Shown in pieces: positions 1 to 11,829 of a stretch of 64,000 nucleotides of DNA. The stretch comes from Pyrenopolyporus hunteri (taxonomy: Eukaryota > Ascomycota > Sordariomycetes > Xylariales > Hypoxylaceae), in assembly GCA_902806595.1 (NCBI GenBank), contig CADCXC010000003.1, positions 2,170,001 through 2,234,000 on the forward strand, read 5' to 3'. Position 1 is the first letter of the stretch, and every line of letters begins with the position of its first letter. The notes under the pieces were generated by a model that saw nothing but the letters and a program-made list of their open reading frames with translations, was not told the origin of the DNA and did no database searches. A program made the position numbers and the translations under genes.

Positions 1-1692
1 ATAGGTACAGGTATCTCTCTTTCAGCAGCGCTTCTACCCGACCGAGGCTATTCGCCGTTGCTCTATGCAACGTGATAAGAACAAGAATAGCAAAGGCGAT
101 TCGAGGGCTTCGTTTCCGGTTTCCTAAGTCTAGGTGACTCGGCTGAACACTTCTACTCATGGTTTGGTTACCTACCTTAGGTACCTACTTACCTAGGTAG
201 GTAGGTATAAATTGTTACAATACGGTGCTTAGGTATCGAGTAAGGTTTGATAAATTAATGCACTGTCTTACCAACGATGATAGTGGAAAGGGAACAAACC
301 AGCTTGGCTGATTCGCGCACATGAGCACCTCGCTAGAATTCATGGTCAACATATCTATTTCATGGGTACCTAGGCAGGCATTTATATAAGCAAATCTCCC
401 GTCTAGTAAAAGACGAGAATCGGCATCTTCCTAAGTAGGCAGCTATATCCTGCCCAGCTTGCCCTTCATCCCCAACCCCTTATAACAAGACAGTCCCAAG
501 AACCAGTGAAACGAGAACTCTCCGCAAAAAAAAAAAAAAAAAAAAAATCACTCCCGCACGCCGCCTTTTACCCGCATATCCTATAAGTGTCCTCGCGGAA
601 CTTAGTACAGCCCATTATGTAGAAGGAGAAGTGAGAGTCGTTCCCTAAGTCGCAGCCTTATTCCCTACCTCGGTAGGTACCCCCTTACGTATCACCAACT
701 CCGACGCAGTCATACGTTCTCGTACTCCCGATTATTCAAGACGTACTACTCAGGCGGCCTCCTGAGGTAGCCTCTAGATAACCCAGGTAGAAACCCCGGA
801 GAAGTTCCCCAGCTCAGAGCGTAGGGTGTGATAGACAGGTTTCCTTAGTAGTTAATCCCTTAGTATCTACGCATTTACATGGCTTCCCGTTTTCGAAACA
901 GGCCGTCGTGTAAAAGCCAGGGCCGAAGCGCTTAGGACTAATATCTTCTGTGAGACGTATTGCAAGCACCGTATTTGGGTAGCTTCATCGATATCATGTG
1001 CCTAGCAGGAGAGTGTTCATCAACCCGTTGAGAGAGAGAGTGGTATCATCGTCTCCTTTTCCTTCTCTTTCTCTTACCCCCTTCTTGCTCTATGTCTCCC
1101 TTCTTCCTCGTAAGTATAGTGACACTCGTTTACGCTGGAAGTTATATAATAACTCGAGACTAGGGGGAGCCTATTCTATGAATTATGAGCGTTTCGTAGC
1201 GATCCTAGCCGTCCCGTCTTCCCCCTATTTTTTTCTTTTATCGGCACTACGGCCTCGGCGTGAATAGAAGGTATTCGAGTCTACATTTGAGTCTGATATG
1301 CATTATATGTTTCTCTTCAATATGTAATACTTGGATCGTACTTGATAGTAGCCGTTACGCCGACTATCACGTGGCCGACATTGACATAAGTCTTCAAGGC
1401 TCCTCAATTACCTGGTAGATATCTACAGAAATTGGTAGAATGGCTCAGGAGGATGGATACTTGCTTTGACGATTAAATGCTCAGTTCAGCTCCCTACCAC
1501 AAATAACTCAGAGCTCGCTCATACCAACCATCTGCTAATCTCATCTTGTGCGAGTGAGTCTGGTGATTATCTCGAAGTTCGTAAATGACAAAGATCGCTT
1601 AACGAGCCCAGCAACCACAAGCCCATTCATATGGACGGCATCTCAAGCCTCATGATTCATTATTATGGCTACATCGTGATATAGCTAGGTAT
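1..1692. other. intergenic, no gene recognised
   Basis: No convincing gene. The stretch holds a 22-base A tract (526-547), CT-rich low complexity near 1050-1110, and copies of the CCTAGG/GGTACC palindromic motif at about 167-210 and 364-376. Short open frames here lack family motifs. It is the downstream flank of calcineurin B. Confidence 0.6.
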
Positions 1693-2553
1693 CTAGAACT
1701 GGTCTACAAGTGGAATGTGTCAGCACCATGAACAGACATGAGGAAAGACGGTGAGCATTCGGGAGAGGAAACGTACCTAAAGTCATGCTCATGCTAACGT
1801 CGGTATTCTCCACCATCTTGGTGAACTCCTCGAAGCTGATCTTGCCGTCCTTGTCGAGGTCGGCCTCCATGATGGTCTTGTCGACAATCTGCTGGAGCTG
1901 CTGGTCCTTCAGGTTGCTGCCAACCATCATCTTGAGCACGATGAAGAGCTCACCGTTGCTGATGTACCCGTCGCGGTCGATGTCGTATACCTTGAAAGCG
2001 AACCGCAGCTTCTGCTCCTTATTGCCCTTGCTGCTGAACGCGCTTAAGCCCGAGACGAACTCCTGGAAGTCTACGTCCCCGCCGCCGTCTTCGTCGAAGA
2101 TGGCTATCATCCTGTGCGCCGGGGAACGAAGATCGTCAAGTCAGTCTCGGGTTCTTTCTTTTCTTAGGTGGTGGGTAGTGGGCTTTTAGGGGTCGGGGGA
2201 GGTAAGGATCTGGTTGGGCGCAAAGCTGTACCTCGTAGCGAGTGGGTTCGACGATATTTGCGGTAAGCTAAGAAACTCTTCTCGTTCGATCGTGCCCGAG
2301 TTATCCTGCAATTTAGAAAAGATTCATTAGTACCAAGCCTGGTATATATATAAAGAGCGGAATGGGAACCTCTCTAGGTTGATCCGTACTTTGTCGAGTT
2401 TCATGAACCTCTTCCTTAGTCTATCTACCTCCTCCCGGTCGACTATACGGCGCAATTAGGATCGTGCCCGAAGGTAGCCCGAGGGGAGGCCAAATACATA
2501 CAGTTCGACCCCTGCACGATATTATCAAGCACGGCACTCGTAGTGTTGCCCAT
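1693..2553 (-). CDS. cnb1: calcineurin regulatory subunit B
   Basis: Ca2+-binding regulatory subunit of the phosphatase calcineurin (PP2B), which acts with catalytic subunit A and calmodulin in stress, ion and morphogenesis signalling. Five exons: 2553-2502, 2442-2390, 2305-2232, 2111-1777 and 1703-1693, joining in phase to 174 residues, the usual family length. The start gives MGNTTS, an N-myristoylation signal (Gly2, Ser6). Four EF-hand loops are visible: 34-45 (DKDNSGTIEREE), 66-77 (DEDGGGDVDFQE), 103-114 (DIDRDGYISNGE) and 144-155 (DLDKDGKISFEE). The final 11-bp exon supplies only DQF and the stop, restoring the conserved C-terminus; without it the frame runs into intron sequence. The gene is divergent from EPL1 across 1.8 kb. 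Identity is certain from sequence; the signalling role is from the family. Confidence 0.96.
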
Positions 2554-4336
2554 GCTGCTGGGATGCTCCTCGGCGGAGGCGGGCTCGGAAGGTTAGGTAC
2601 GGGAAGAAGGTGAAGAAGTGGTAAACGATGGGGGGTGAGATGTTGGCGAGCCAAGGATTCGATCTAGATTCTTTGAAGTATAGAAACTCGGTGTATCGGC
2701 GTGTGTTCGCGCGCGTAGCAAGATAACGGGCTTATTGTCGGGAGTATAAGAGAAAGAAGTTATGTTATGTCCGGGTTCGCTAGCAACTAGTACCTTGGGA
2801 TGCAGCGATTAGGATGCAGTGATGAGGCTGATAGGAGAGTTGGGTGGGAACGTGGGCTGTGGTGGGGTTCTTCTGGAACGAGGCAGAGGCGAAGGCCAAG
2901 ACCTCAATCGCCCTTTTTTTATGTACATTAGTATAACGCGTTATTTGGAGAAGCACAGCCACATCTTTCGGGTGTAAGCCACAAGATACACGGATACATC
3001 TATACCTCTTATACATGTACCTCTTAGATCGGAGTTCGATATCGATTGTGTACCTAAGCACCTAAGCCACTTATATCATCAGTACGTGCGTGTAGGTAGT
3101 ATACATAGTGGAATGTGATATCTACCGAGGTACCTCGTGGTTTATATAAACAATATCCGGCGAAGACATAATTCCTAAGGAAAATATGAAGTGATGCTTA
3201 CTAAATATATTATTTGCTTTCTGCCTTACATGATACCTATCTCTAGTATACAGGTATACTGATACCCAGTATCCGGAAAGGTACATCTATAAAATGCATG
3301 CATCCTTCTCCCGTGGCTGACCAGCTGTGGCTAGGTAGGACATTTGAAATTGGCTCGAAGGAGAAGGAGCTCCTGCGACCAGGGGGAATGCTAAGCTTGA
3401 AAAAGGCATATTGCAATTACGAGGGACGGACTGTCGCATTCAACTAAATTACGTCGTTGTATGGGAATTCAATAGTAGTGACAAATTCAAATAAGATGCA
3501 TCATTCGCGTGAGTATAATTGGCCCGTTCAACGCAGTCGTCTCTCCTTTATGAAACTCGACATATTTCCTTATGTTTGCCCATTGCCCAACGTGCATTAT
3601 CAACGATACGCTAGACCTACAGAATTATGCACATGTATGTGTGCGTTGTGCAATGAGGGAAAAGGGGTAGTAGCTTGAGTTCCAATAGGCCGGAAGGTTC
3701 CTGGGAACATACGTAGAAGTAGACTACGGCGTACCTACCTCAGTAAGGTACCTAAAATGTACCTAAGTCAGTGCGTTTACGTGGCTAGAGCCAAAGAATG
3801 TAGCGTAAGCGGTAGGGGCAGGCGCCTGTTCCGCAAAGTGCAACTTTTGTTCTAGCGCTTGTTATCGCGTTCGACCCCCGGGCCCCCTTTTTCTCCCTCC
3901 CCCTCCCCCAAATGTTGTTGCCCAAAATTGCGCGCCACGCACCTGCAACCAATCAGCGACCAGATCTTTCTGATAGTTGCTGGCTAGGGGGGAAGGCGTA
4001 AGTGTCCGGTGTCCAGTGTCCAGTGTCCAGTGGGGCGCCCCTTCACCCCTCTGTGCACAACCTGCACAATCGCTATTCTCACTTTGTTGTTGCAGCTTGG
4101 GCTGGTCGCCTGCGGCATCCAAGCAAAAATTTGCGCCCCAAACAATTCAACGTCACCTCATCCAACGACGACACTTTGGCCATCAAAACAACCGCCCTAA
4201 CGCCAATTCAACCTCTTAAAAACTTAATTTTTCATCGTCGCATGATCTAAACTTTTAGCTCCCCGAATTTTTTCGGGATTTTTCTGACCATTTTGGCCAC
4301 TTTTCCCATACCAATCCCTCCACACCGCCAACCGCC
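2554..4336. promoter_or_regulatory. divergent intergenic region between cnb1 and epl1
   Basis: Shared upstream region of two divergent genes. A CCAAT box with its CAATCAG extension lies at 3949-3956, about 390 bp before the EPL1 start. A short tandem repeat of GTGTCCA units occurs at about 4009-4032, and the palindromic GGTACCT motif at 3127-3140 and 3731-3768. The part next to EPL1 is pyrimidine-rich, as expected for a fungal 5' leader. No gene seen. Confidence 0.5.
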
Positions 4337-6168
4337 ATGTCGACCCGGAAAGTGCGATACAAGAAGCTTAACACAAAGACGCCTCTGCCTGTGCTTCGTG
4401 AAGATCAAATCGACCCCAACGAATACGAATCTCTCACAACAGAATCTCAAATCGCGACCGGTGTCGAACAAGCCGAAGAAAATGTGAGTTATCAATATAC
4501 TTTCTTACCTTGAATATGCATGTCACGTGATTTATCACGTGACATAAATAGACCCGTCCGGTCGATTTTTATATCGCGGCATATCAACCACTTACCGCGG
4601 GCTAACGTACCTACCAATAGGAATACCATCTGCAGGCCGCACTACGGGGCGTCGGCACGAGTACAGATAATGAGATTCCTGTGCCGCCGCCCCAGAAGAG
4701 TGAGCTCAACTATGACGAGCTATACCCCAACCCGTACATAGAACCCAAAAATTATATCAAATTCTCTGAAACCGTCGAAGAGACCCTCAGCTGTCTCTAT
4801 GACATGACAACAGAGGATGAGGAATATCTCAGGTCTTACAATGCTAAGTGGGTGGGAAGTAATCAGCTGTCGGAGGATGACTTCGAGCGGATAATGGAGG
4901 TGTTCGAGGACACGGCGGCGGAGCAGGCTCCCTTTGCAGCGGTGGATAACACAGTAGTCCCATACGAGATTATGGTTCAGTCTATGAACCACGTATTACC
5001 TGCCAAGCTCATTCAAGCGCACGCTAAGAATGTCTACGAGTACTGGAAGACTCGGCGGCAGGTAAGCGGCAACAAGCCCCTGCATCCCTCGCTCAAGTTC
5101 GAGACTCACCAAGAGCACGACGACATGGACCCTTACGTCTGCTTCCGGAGGCGGGAGGTCCGCCAGACGAGAAAGACGAGGGCACGTGACGCGCTGGTGA
5201 GCGACAAACTCAAGAAATTGCGTAGAGAACTAGAAGAAGCACGCCAGCTTGTTACTTTCTCATACCAGCGAGAGATATTCAAGAGGGAGCTGCTGCGCAG
5301 CGACAGATCCATCTTCGAGCAGCGTGCCAGCCTCAAAGAGATCAAGATTCGTCTGAGCATTAAAGGTGACGACGAGGACTTCTACAACGCCAGGCCGCAG
5401 AAGCGTATTAGGACGGAAGCGCAACAACCACAGCGCACAGGTCCTCATGGCCAGCTTCGTCTCGTTGTCCGTCCCGACGGAGGACGGTCTGTGGAACCAG
5501 CTGATCTCGCTATTTTGGCGGACAAGATCGCTGAGAAGGAGAACGAATTGCGCAACGACGTGGAAATGAAGATTCAGAACCACAGGCGGTGGAACCAAAA
5601 TTACGTGGACTTGACTGCAGATCCCCTGCCTCCCGTCCAAGAGGAGAAGCAGTTAAGCTTTAGGCCCGCAAAGACGACGTATCTGATGACCCCACCGGCA
5701 TCTGCGTCGGATTCTATGGAATTAGACGAGATAAAGTCAGAGGACTTGGCCAAATCTTCCCCACAGATCAATTTCAACGACCTCAACCTAGGGCCATCTC
5801 AGGAAGAGATGCCTTTATATCGTCGTCGTATAGGCCGGTTAAATCGCCTATTCATCGATCGTCGGCCGCCCAAGGTGAATGGGCCCAACAGCCCTCGGAA
5901 TGAGATAGACTTTACCCAGAGTGATCGTTGGAAATATGACCAGGATGATGATGACGATGAACAACCGGTGTATGAGGTCGACCCTAATAGCTCTCGGCAG
6001 ATGAAATTCAGGTCGACCATACCGCCGTCTCCTTTCCTCTTTAGAAGACAGGGAGTTGATCCGGCTACCCTCCAAACGGGCAGCGCGAATCGCCAGGCTC
6101 CCCCACAAACGCTAGCGCCACCGGCCCAACCGCAGGTACAGCAGCAGCCGCCACAAGCTTCGACGTGA
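4337..6168 (+). CDS. epl1: enhancer of polycomb-like protein 1 (NuA4 subunit)
   Basis: Scaffold subunit of the NuA4 histone acetyltransferase (and piccolo-NuA4 with Esa1, Yng2, Eaf6), nuclear. Two exons, 4337-4483 and 4621-6168, joined in phase 0, give 564 residues. The first exon reads MSTRKVRYKKLNTKTPLPVL, typical of the EPcA N-terminus; the second continues with DELYPNPYIEPKNYIKFSET and the conserved DMTTEDEEYL and MEVFE segments. A basic stretch (RRREVRQTRKTRARD, about residue 230) and a Pro/Gln-rich tail ending PPQAST match the fungal family. A gene start at 4681 would drop the conserved N-terminus and is rejected. The intron carries an unusual double CACGTG inverted repeat. Confidence 0.95.
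4521..4544. promoter_or_regulatory. perfect inverted repeat with two CACGTG E-boxes in epl1 intron 1
   Basis: The arm TGTCACGTGA (4521-4530) and its exact reverse complement (4535-4544) flank a TTTA spacer. Each arm contains the palindrome CACGTG, the core site of bHLH factors such as Cbf1, Pho4 or SREBP types. It lies 37 bp inside the first intron, 184 bp after the start codon. A regulatory role is inferred. Confidence 0.55.
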
Positions 6169-8732
6169 CGAATCCCCAGTATGACTTTGATTAGTCAATT
6201 ATGGGCTTCCAGCATCAGCTCTAGCATTAATGATAATCGACGCGCGACGCTCAGAATGATCAGCTTTGGTTGACTTAGGATCCGGATAGCGGAACCGCCA
6301 GCAAGCATCTGATCGACTTTCTCGAGCGTTCGCTCGACACGCGACAGCATATTATTTTCCGGAGAAAAGCAAAGGCCTTCGAAGTCTTTGTTTCCCCTTG
6401 CGGAGAGAGGGTTGTCGACTCTGCAGGCACTCCACTCGATGGTATTCGCTCGTGAGCAAGATACCTTGCCGTCTTTGCTGATGAAGCCAGAGGCCCGCCG
6501 AAATACCTATCTCACTTCGCCCGTACTAGCAACCTGTACATATATCCAGCGAGTATAAGGGTGATGTTGAGATGGTATACCGGCAATGAGGCGCCGGCGA
6601 CAATTTTGTTGTAAAAATATATAGTCTCTAGAACCATATGCATAGCCGGCGGAGTTGGGGTACCCGGTCGTAACGTTTCAGGCTCTGGCGCGGAAAAGAG
6701 TATAGAGAACCAGCGTATGAATACAGATACAGTATTACGTTCTCCATACTAGCCTTTGGATTTGATCAATGAAATGCGGTGTGAGTGTTTGACTGCGATT
6801 TGTTTCTTTCGTGAAGTAGCCGTTCTTATGTAGCGGCTATAACGGTGAAGAGTTTCGGTATCGGAATGCGGTGTCTCGGACTCGATGGCCGGTTAATGCA
6901 TCCCAGAAGGTCGGCAGAAGCCGTATCCAGGAATTATCGACGAGCCACCATTTAGTGGAATATTGCTGAATCATTACCGCTGGCGAAGTAGCGGCGGCTG
7001 CTATTCATGGCCCGAGGACGCTTGTTATGAAAGGCGCAAGCGTCGGGCTCGGACGGATATTATCTTACGGCTATATAGCCTCGTAGGAGATGGACGCCGG
7101 TCCCTATAAAGCCGCATAGTAGCCGGAACTAGTATTACTTAGCTTCCACTCGTAATAAATTATGCAATTGAAATAAAGGAGGAGTATAAAAGACTCGATG
7201 TGAGTGACGAAATGCGGTGGCGCTAATTGGTGGGAATAGCTTACCTCCCGTATTCAAGCATCGAGGACAGCGGTGCGGAGAAGGTCTTGGAGTATAGCAT
7301 ACGTTGCGCTCCAACCGAGCTGGGCACCGCACGAATCGAATAGCTAGAGTCCGAATAACTGAACACATATCAGTCATGTAAATTGCAGTAGCTTATGGGA
7401 CTTTTGAGGGGAAAAAGAAAAGCTTCTCGCGAAGGATGCGCTGCGTCAGAATCTTCGGAATCGGCGCACGGCCACGGCGTTGAGAAAAATGACCTTGTTG
7501 AGCTAGTATGCTCAACACCAGCTCGTTAGGAGACCGCAGCGAAAAGTTAGAGCCTTATGTCAAGGAAAGACGAATAACGCGGCCGTCTGTATCCTACTGG
7601 GAGCGGCGGATCTCTTGTCAGTGGTATGCGATAGAGGCTTTCTCCTGGTAGAAGAGTCGGGCGTTTCGGACAGTCGCAGATGCTGCTGACAGATCGAACC
7701 ATCCCGTAGGCATGAGCCTGAGATACGTAAAAATTGAGGATATATGGCCATTGTATTGGTTCGCGAGAAGGATTTGAAGGCTCGAAATGAAAATTAGATG
7801 TCCGGAATATGTATCTGGTGGAAAATCAAGTCAGCAAAAGCCGGAAGGGCAGGTTGGGTGGTCTCGGATTACCGATAACAATGGCGAATCTCTACATCCG
7901 CAGCTCCTATTCAAAATCCGCAAATGGGAGGGATAGTATCGCGGAATCTCAATAGGACGAAGAGAAAAAAGAAATCGGCAGGAGGGAAAGATATCGCAAA
8001 GAGCAGCTAGTGAATTTGTGGGAGGAGGGCAAAAGAGGTTGGAAAGTGAAAAAGACGATTTGGTAATATTTCTCCTTGGTGCTAAAGAAGTGAAGGCTTA
8101 GCATTATTACCCGCCTAGAGGTAAGTGAGTGCGGTGCCCCACCCGAAGCGCAACTCGACAGGCGACCAGATGGTACCTAAACCTTAAGATGGCAGACGAC
8201 GCCAGGGACCCACATGCGGACGCAGACTAGCCAATTGGGCCAATTGGGTAAGTCGAGCTATCGATAACACGGCGAGAGTCATCCAGTTAACGGATTAGTC
8301 GTCATCAGAAGGGAGGGGAGGGGTCTTTTTTTTTTTGCACCTGCGTTCCCGCCCTTACATAGAGGTACATGGCAGATAGGCGAAGACCCCACCGCGAGAC
8401 AGCCTCAAGTAGAGGAACGTTGCGAAAGATAACATTCACTTGTTCATAAAACTTACCTAGACGATAGAGGGGGTGATGCAAGGCTCTCTCCAACCAGATA
8501 GCTCTCAGAGGAAATAGGACGATCATTATTGCTTAAATTTTTAAAGTTAGCCACCCGAAGCCGTACTTAGGGAACTACCTGTACATCTGCTTGCATACCC
8601 GCATACAAGTCAGCCCCGCAATCAGCACCCTCCCGCGATAAACCCAACGACCAGGAATCTGCCAACAAAGAAACAAAGCCGCCCAAAAAAAAAAAAAGGA
8701 AAAAAGGGAGGGAAAAAAAAAAGCAAAAAAAC
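6169..8732. other. intergenic, no gene recognised
   Basis: About 2.6 kb between EPL1 and KAE1 without a recognisable gene. Short open frames at 7135-7377 and 7560-7751 (minus) have no family motif or splice support. The word ATGCGGTG recurs at about 6775, 6865 and 7212, which may be a remnant of an old repeat. The last 50 bases are an A-rich leader directly before KAE1. Confidence 0.55.
8685..8732 (+). promoter_or_regulatory. A-rich leader directly upstream of kae1
   Basis: The 48 bases before the KAE1 ATG are almost only A and G, with A runs of 13, 6, 10 and 7. If transcribed, this gives an unstructured A-rich 5' UTR of the type bound by poly(A)-binding protein; that role is inferred. Confidence 0.4.
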
Positions 8733-9827
8733 ATGGCCAAGCCAACCGGCCCCCTCATCTCCATCGGCTGCGAGGGCAGCGCCAACAAACTCGGCATCGG
8801 GATAATCTCGCACGACCCGTCGACGGGCAAGTCCAGCATCCTCGCCAACGTGCGGCACACCTTCGTGTCTCCGCCGGGGACGGGGTTCCTGCCCAAGGAC
8901 ACGGCGCGGCACCACCGGCGATGGTTCGCGCCGCTCGTGGCCTCGGCGCTCGAGGCCGCGGGGATCGCGGCGCCGGCCGAGCAGCTGTGCTGCGTGTGCT
9001 ACACGCGGGGGCCCGGGATGGGCGCGCCGCTGCAGTCCGTGGCGATCGGCGCGCGCGCGCTCGCGCTGCTCTGGGGCCTGCCCATGGTCGGCGTGAACCA
9101 CTGCGTCGGGCACATCGAGATGGGCCGCGAGATCACGGGCGCCCGCGACCCGGTCGTGCTGTACGTGTCCGGCGGCAACACCCAGGTGATCGCCTACGCG
9201 GAGCGGCGCTACCGCATCTTCGGCGAGACCCTGGACATCGCCGTCGGCAACTGCCTCGACCGGTTCGCGCGCACGCTCGAGATCAGCAACGACCCGGCCC
9301 CGGGGTACAATATCGAGTTGCTGGCCCGCCGGTCCTCGGGCCGCGTGCTGCTCGATCTGCCCTACGCCGTCAAGGGCATGGATTGCAGCTTCAGCGGCAT
9401 ACTGACCGCTGCCGATTTGTTAGCCGCGCGCATGAAGGATCAGGAGGCGAGGATCGCTAGGGGGGAGGAGGTCAAGGAGGAAGACAGGTTCACGCCCGAG
9501 GACTTATGTTTTAGCCTGCAAGAGACTGTGTTTGCGATGCTCGTCGAGATCACGGAGCGCGCGATGGCGCACGTTGGCAGTAACCAAGTACTTATTGTGG
9601 GGGGTGTGGGATGCAACGAGCGGCTTCAGGCGATGATGGGGCAGATGGCTAAAGAAAGAGGTGGCAGCGTATACGCGACCGACGAGCGCTTCTGCATCGA
9701 CAACGGCATCATGATCGCCCATGCAGGCCTATTGGCATACGAGACGGGATTCCGTACGCCCGTGGAAGAAAGCACGTGTACGCAACGATTCAGAACAGAC
9801 GAAGTTTATGTCAAATGGAGAGATTAA
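8733..9827 (+). CDS. kae1: tRNA N6-adenosine threonylcarbamoyltransferase Kae1 (KEOPS subunit)
   Basis: Catalytic subunit of the KEOPS/EKC complex, which transfers threonylcarbamoyl to A37 of ANN-decoding tRNAs. A single exon of 364 residues, close to the usual length of eukaryotic Kae1. It has the ASKHA ATPase fold signature: ISIGCEGSANKLGIGI near the N-terminus, the metal-binding HxxxH as H123-CVG-H127, the glycine motif YVSGGNTQVIAYAERRYRIF, and the C-terminal IVGGVGCNERLQ and CIDNGIMIAHAGL. There is no mitochondrial presequence, so it is the cytosolic/nuclear form rather than the Qri7 type. The 5' half is very GC-rich, which creates long spurious frames on both strands. Confidence 0.96.
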   Translation: MAKPTGPLISIGCEGSANKLGIGIISHDPSTGKSSILANVRHTFVSPPGTGFLPKDTARHHRRWFAPLVASALEAAGIAAPAEQLCCVCYTRGPGMGAPLQSVAIGARALALLWGLPMVGVNHCVGHIEMGREITGARDPVVLYVSGGNTQVIAYAERRYRIFGETLDIAVGNCLDRFARTLEISNDPAPGYNIELLARRSSGRVLLDLPYAVKGMDCSFSGILTAADLLAARMKDQEARIARGEEVKEEDRFTPEDLCFSLQETVFAMLVEITERAMAHVGSNQVLIVGGVGCNERLQAMMGQMAKERGGSVYATDERFCIDNGIMIAHAGLLAYETGFRTPVEESTCTQRFRTDEVYVKWRD

Positions 9828-10255
9828 GACTAATTCAAGACATTAAATCGTGATGCTACCGGTGTTTTTTTATTTAAAATTCATCGCCCATGCCGTCTAA
9901 TAGACCTCGTAAGTCCTGCCTGCGCGGCTGTCCTTTACTTCGTATGTCCTTCTATAGCATTATCTTATCCCCGTGACAACCAGCTCCCTCGGCACGGGCT
10001 ACCGCGTAATGTATTCTACACTGAGCAATCCACTGCGTAAATCATTTTTGCTCTCGTCGGCGCAAGAGAGATTAGCACTGCACTCCAGAAAACCGGAGTC
10101 TTACTTCAAGCCTAGCGTATAGAACTTCGCCTTACTTGCAGGCCCACATCCGGGGTGCCATGCTCTTTATTAAAGGTTTCTTGTGCAATAGGAATTGTGA
10201 TGTCTTCTCCGGACATCCAACGTAATATAATGCTTTTCATACAGCATCGGCGGCA
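9828..10255. other. convergent intergenic spacer
   Basis: The 3' flanks of KAE1 and the AMPK beta gene. It contains T-rich stretches suited to polyadenylation near 9865. No gene seen. Confidence 0.5.
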
Positions 10256-11829
10256 CTACTCATTCTTCGTAGCCTTGTAAATAATTGTGGTCACGTACTT
10301 TATCATCGTCAGCGCTAAGAGTCTAGGGAACATAGCAGCAAGAGATAACTTACCTTGTTCTGGTACCTTGTAGTGGCAGAGACTGCGAGAACGTTGTTCT
10401 TGATACTACAAGTAGCCAGGTGATTGAGTACCGTATGGTTCGGCATGTTCAGGACGCTATTGTCATCCTTGATCAGTGTGGTATTGTTCATGATCGGCTT
10501 ACTCAAGAAACCAGGTAGACTAGGTGGCGGCGGAAGTCGTTCGAGGGCCAAAGCAGAGAGTCTATACGCCGCACTATCCTCGTGCTGGTCAAAATCCTCT
10601 AGGTATTGAGGGATCTTGCCGGAGAATTTCTCGATGGGGTCTATGACTTTCTGCTGGGGACCTCGGACGGAGCCGTCATGCGAAGGTTGCCTGGATGGAA
10701 GAGATAAAGCCGCTTCGTTCGATTTAGGGACGCCGGCGTCTAAGGGTACATTTCGCGAGCCGGCATCGTCCCCGCTTACTTCGATATAGTTTACAAGGTT
10801 ATTTCCAAAGTCGACGGTCGTGGGTAGGTCCGGCGACGTTTGCATGTTACCGTCGACTAGGAATTTTATATGGTGCGTGCCTGGGAAAACCGGTATTACC
10901 GTTTCTAAAACGCCTTCCTTATCCTTACTATAGGCCCCAGAGTGTCAGCAGTCAACTATTGAAGTGCCGATAATAATAATGATAAAAATATTAAGAGGAA
11001 ATTTCCACCTGGGTTACCAATCCCATCTGGCGTATGAAATTCCATTGCCCGATAGCCAGATACTAGGCAAAACTTACGATGGAAGCAAGCGCTGTTTCCG
11101 ACTCCATTGAAACGGTGTTCCGGTGACGTAGACCTTCTGGCCGCCCCGCGACCACTCGATGCGGGTTGGTATCGTGGGTCTCGTCTTGTCCACACGAAGT
11201 TCCTCGGCATCATCTTCGTCAGTCGCATTGCTAAGCCCCGACGCGCGACGCGGTATGCTACCCGAGTCGTCGAGTGACGCAACATCGCCAACGGCCTCTA
11301 CGTCAGCATCGCTCGGTGCAACTATGGGCGAGCCGGGAGTGTGGATTTCTTCCTCGATCGGGAGCGGTAACCGCGGCGGTCGAGCGATATGATACGACAT
11401 ATCCTGAATGCTGCTGGAGGCAGGCCCTGATATTAGGCTCTCCTCGTACTGAGAATCGTGCGCGTAAGTCGAGTCCTGCTCCGTATGGGAAGAGGAGTAG
11501 GGAACCGCTACGGGTTTAGAGTGCTCATCCTTGAATTCGATAGGTTTCGGCTTTGGTTCGGGAGGCCTAGGAGCAACAGCGGCGGGGTGGTAGGAGCTAG
11601 CAGAGGGTGAGGACGAGTTGAGTATGGACAGGGGTCTGGTGTTCTTGTTGATAATGGAGGTGCCGGTAGCCTGGACGTCCGAAGCTTCGGGTGAGGCTGG
11701 TGACCTAATATGCTGGTTGTGGATTGATACCAGGTTCTTAGGTTGGTTCTTGGGAGCTCGGGGAGAGTCGTGCGACGAAGCGGTGGTGGGGGTTGCCGGC
11801 TTCGAGGTCGACGAAGGGTTGTTTCCCAT
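10256..11829 (-). CDS. gal83: AMPK/SNF1 kinase beta subunit (Gal83/Sip2 type)
   Basis: Scaffold and targeting subunit of the SNF1 (AMPK) energy-sensing kinase. Three exons, 11829-11078, 10927-10354 and 10297-10256, join in phase to 455 residues. MGNNPS at the start is a myristoylation signal. A long Ser/Pro-rich region is followed by the CBM48 glycogen-binding domain (about 224-310: RIEWSRGGQKVYVTG, FQWSRKQRL, then PGTHHIKFLVDG). The C-terminal ASC domain includes PPSLPGFLSKPIMNN, NHTVLNHLATCSIKNNVLAV and the last exon YVTTIIYKATKNE. The last intron ends in AAAG rather than YAG, with a good GCTGAC branch site; this choice is fixed by the conserved tail. It is convergent with KAE1. Confidence 0.94.

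Noticed and set aside
4681..4740. Starting EPL1 at 4681
   Set aside because: This would omit the conserved N-terminal EPcA sequence, which is present in frame at 4337-4483 and 4621-4680; the position is a GTG-free internal site of exon 2.
8622..9460. Long Arg/Ala-rich frames on both strands over kae1
   Set aside because: They are products of the very high GC at third positions in KAE1; no motifs.
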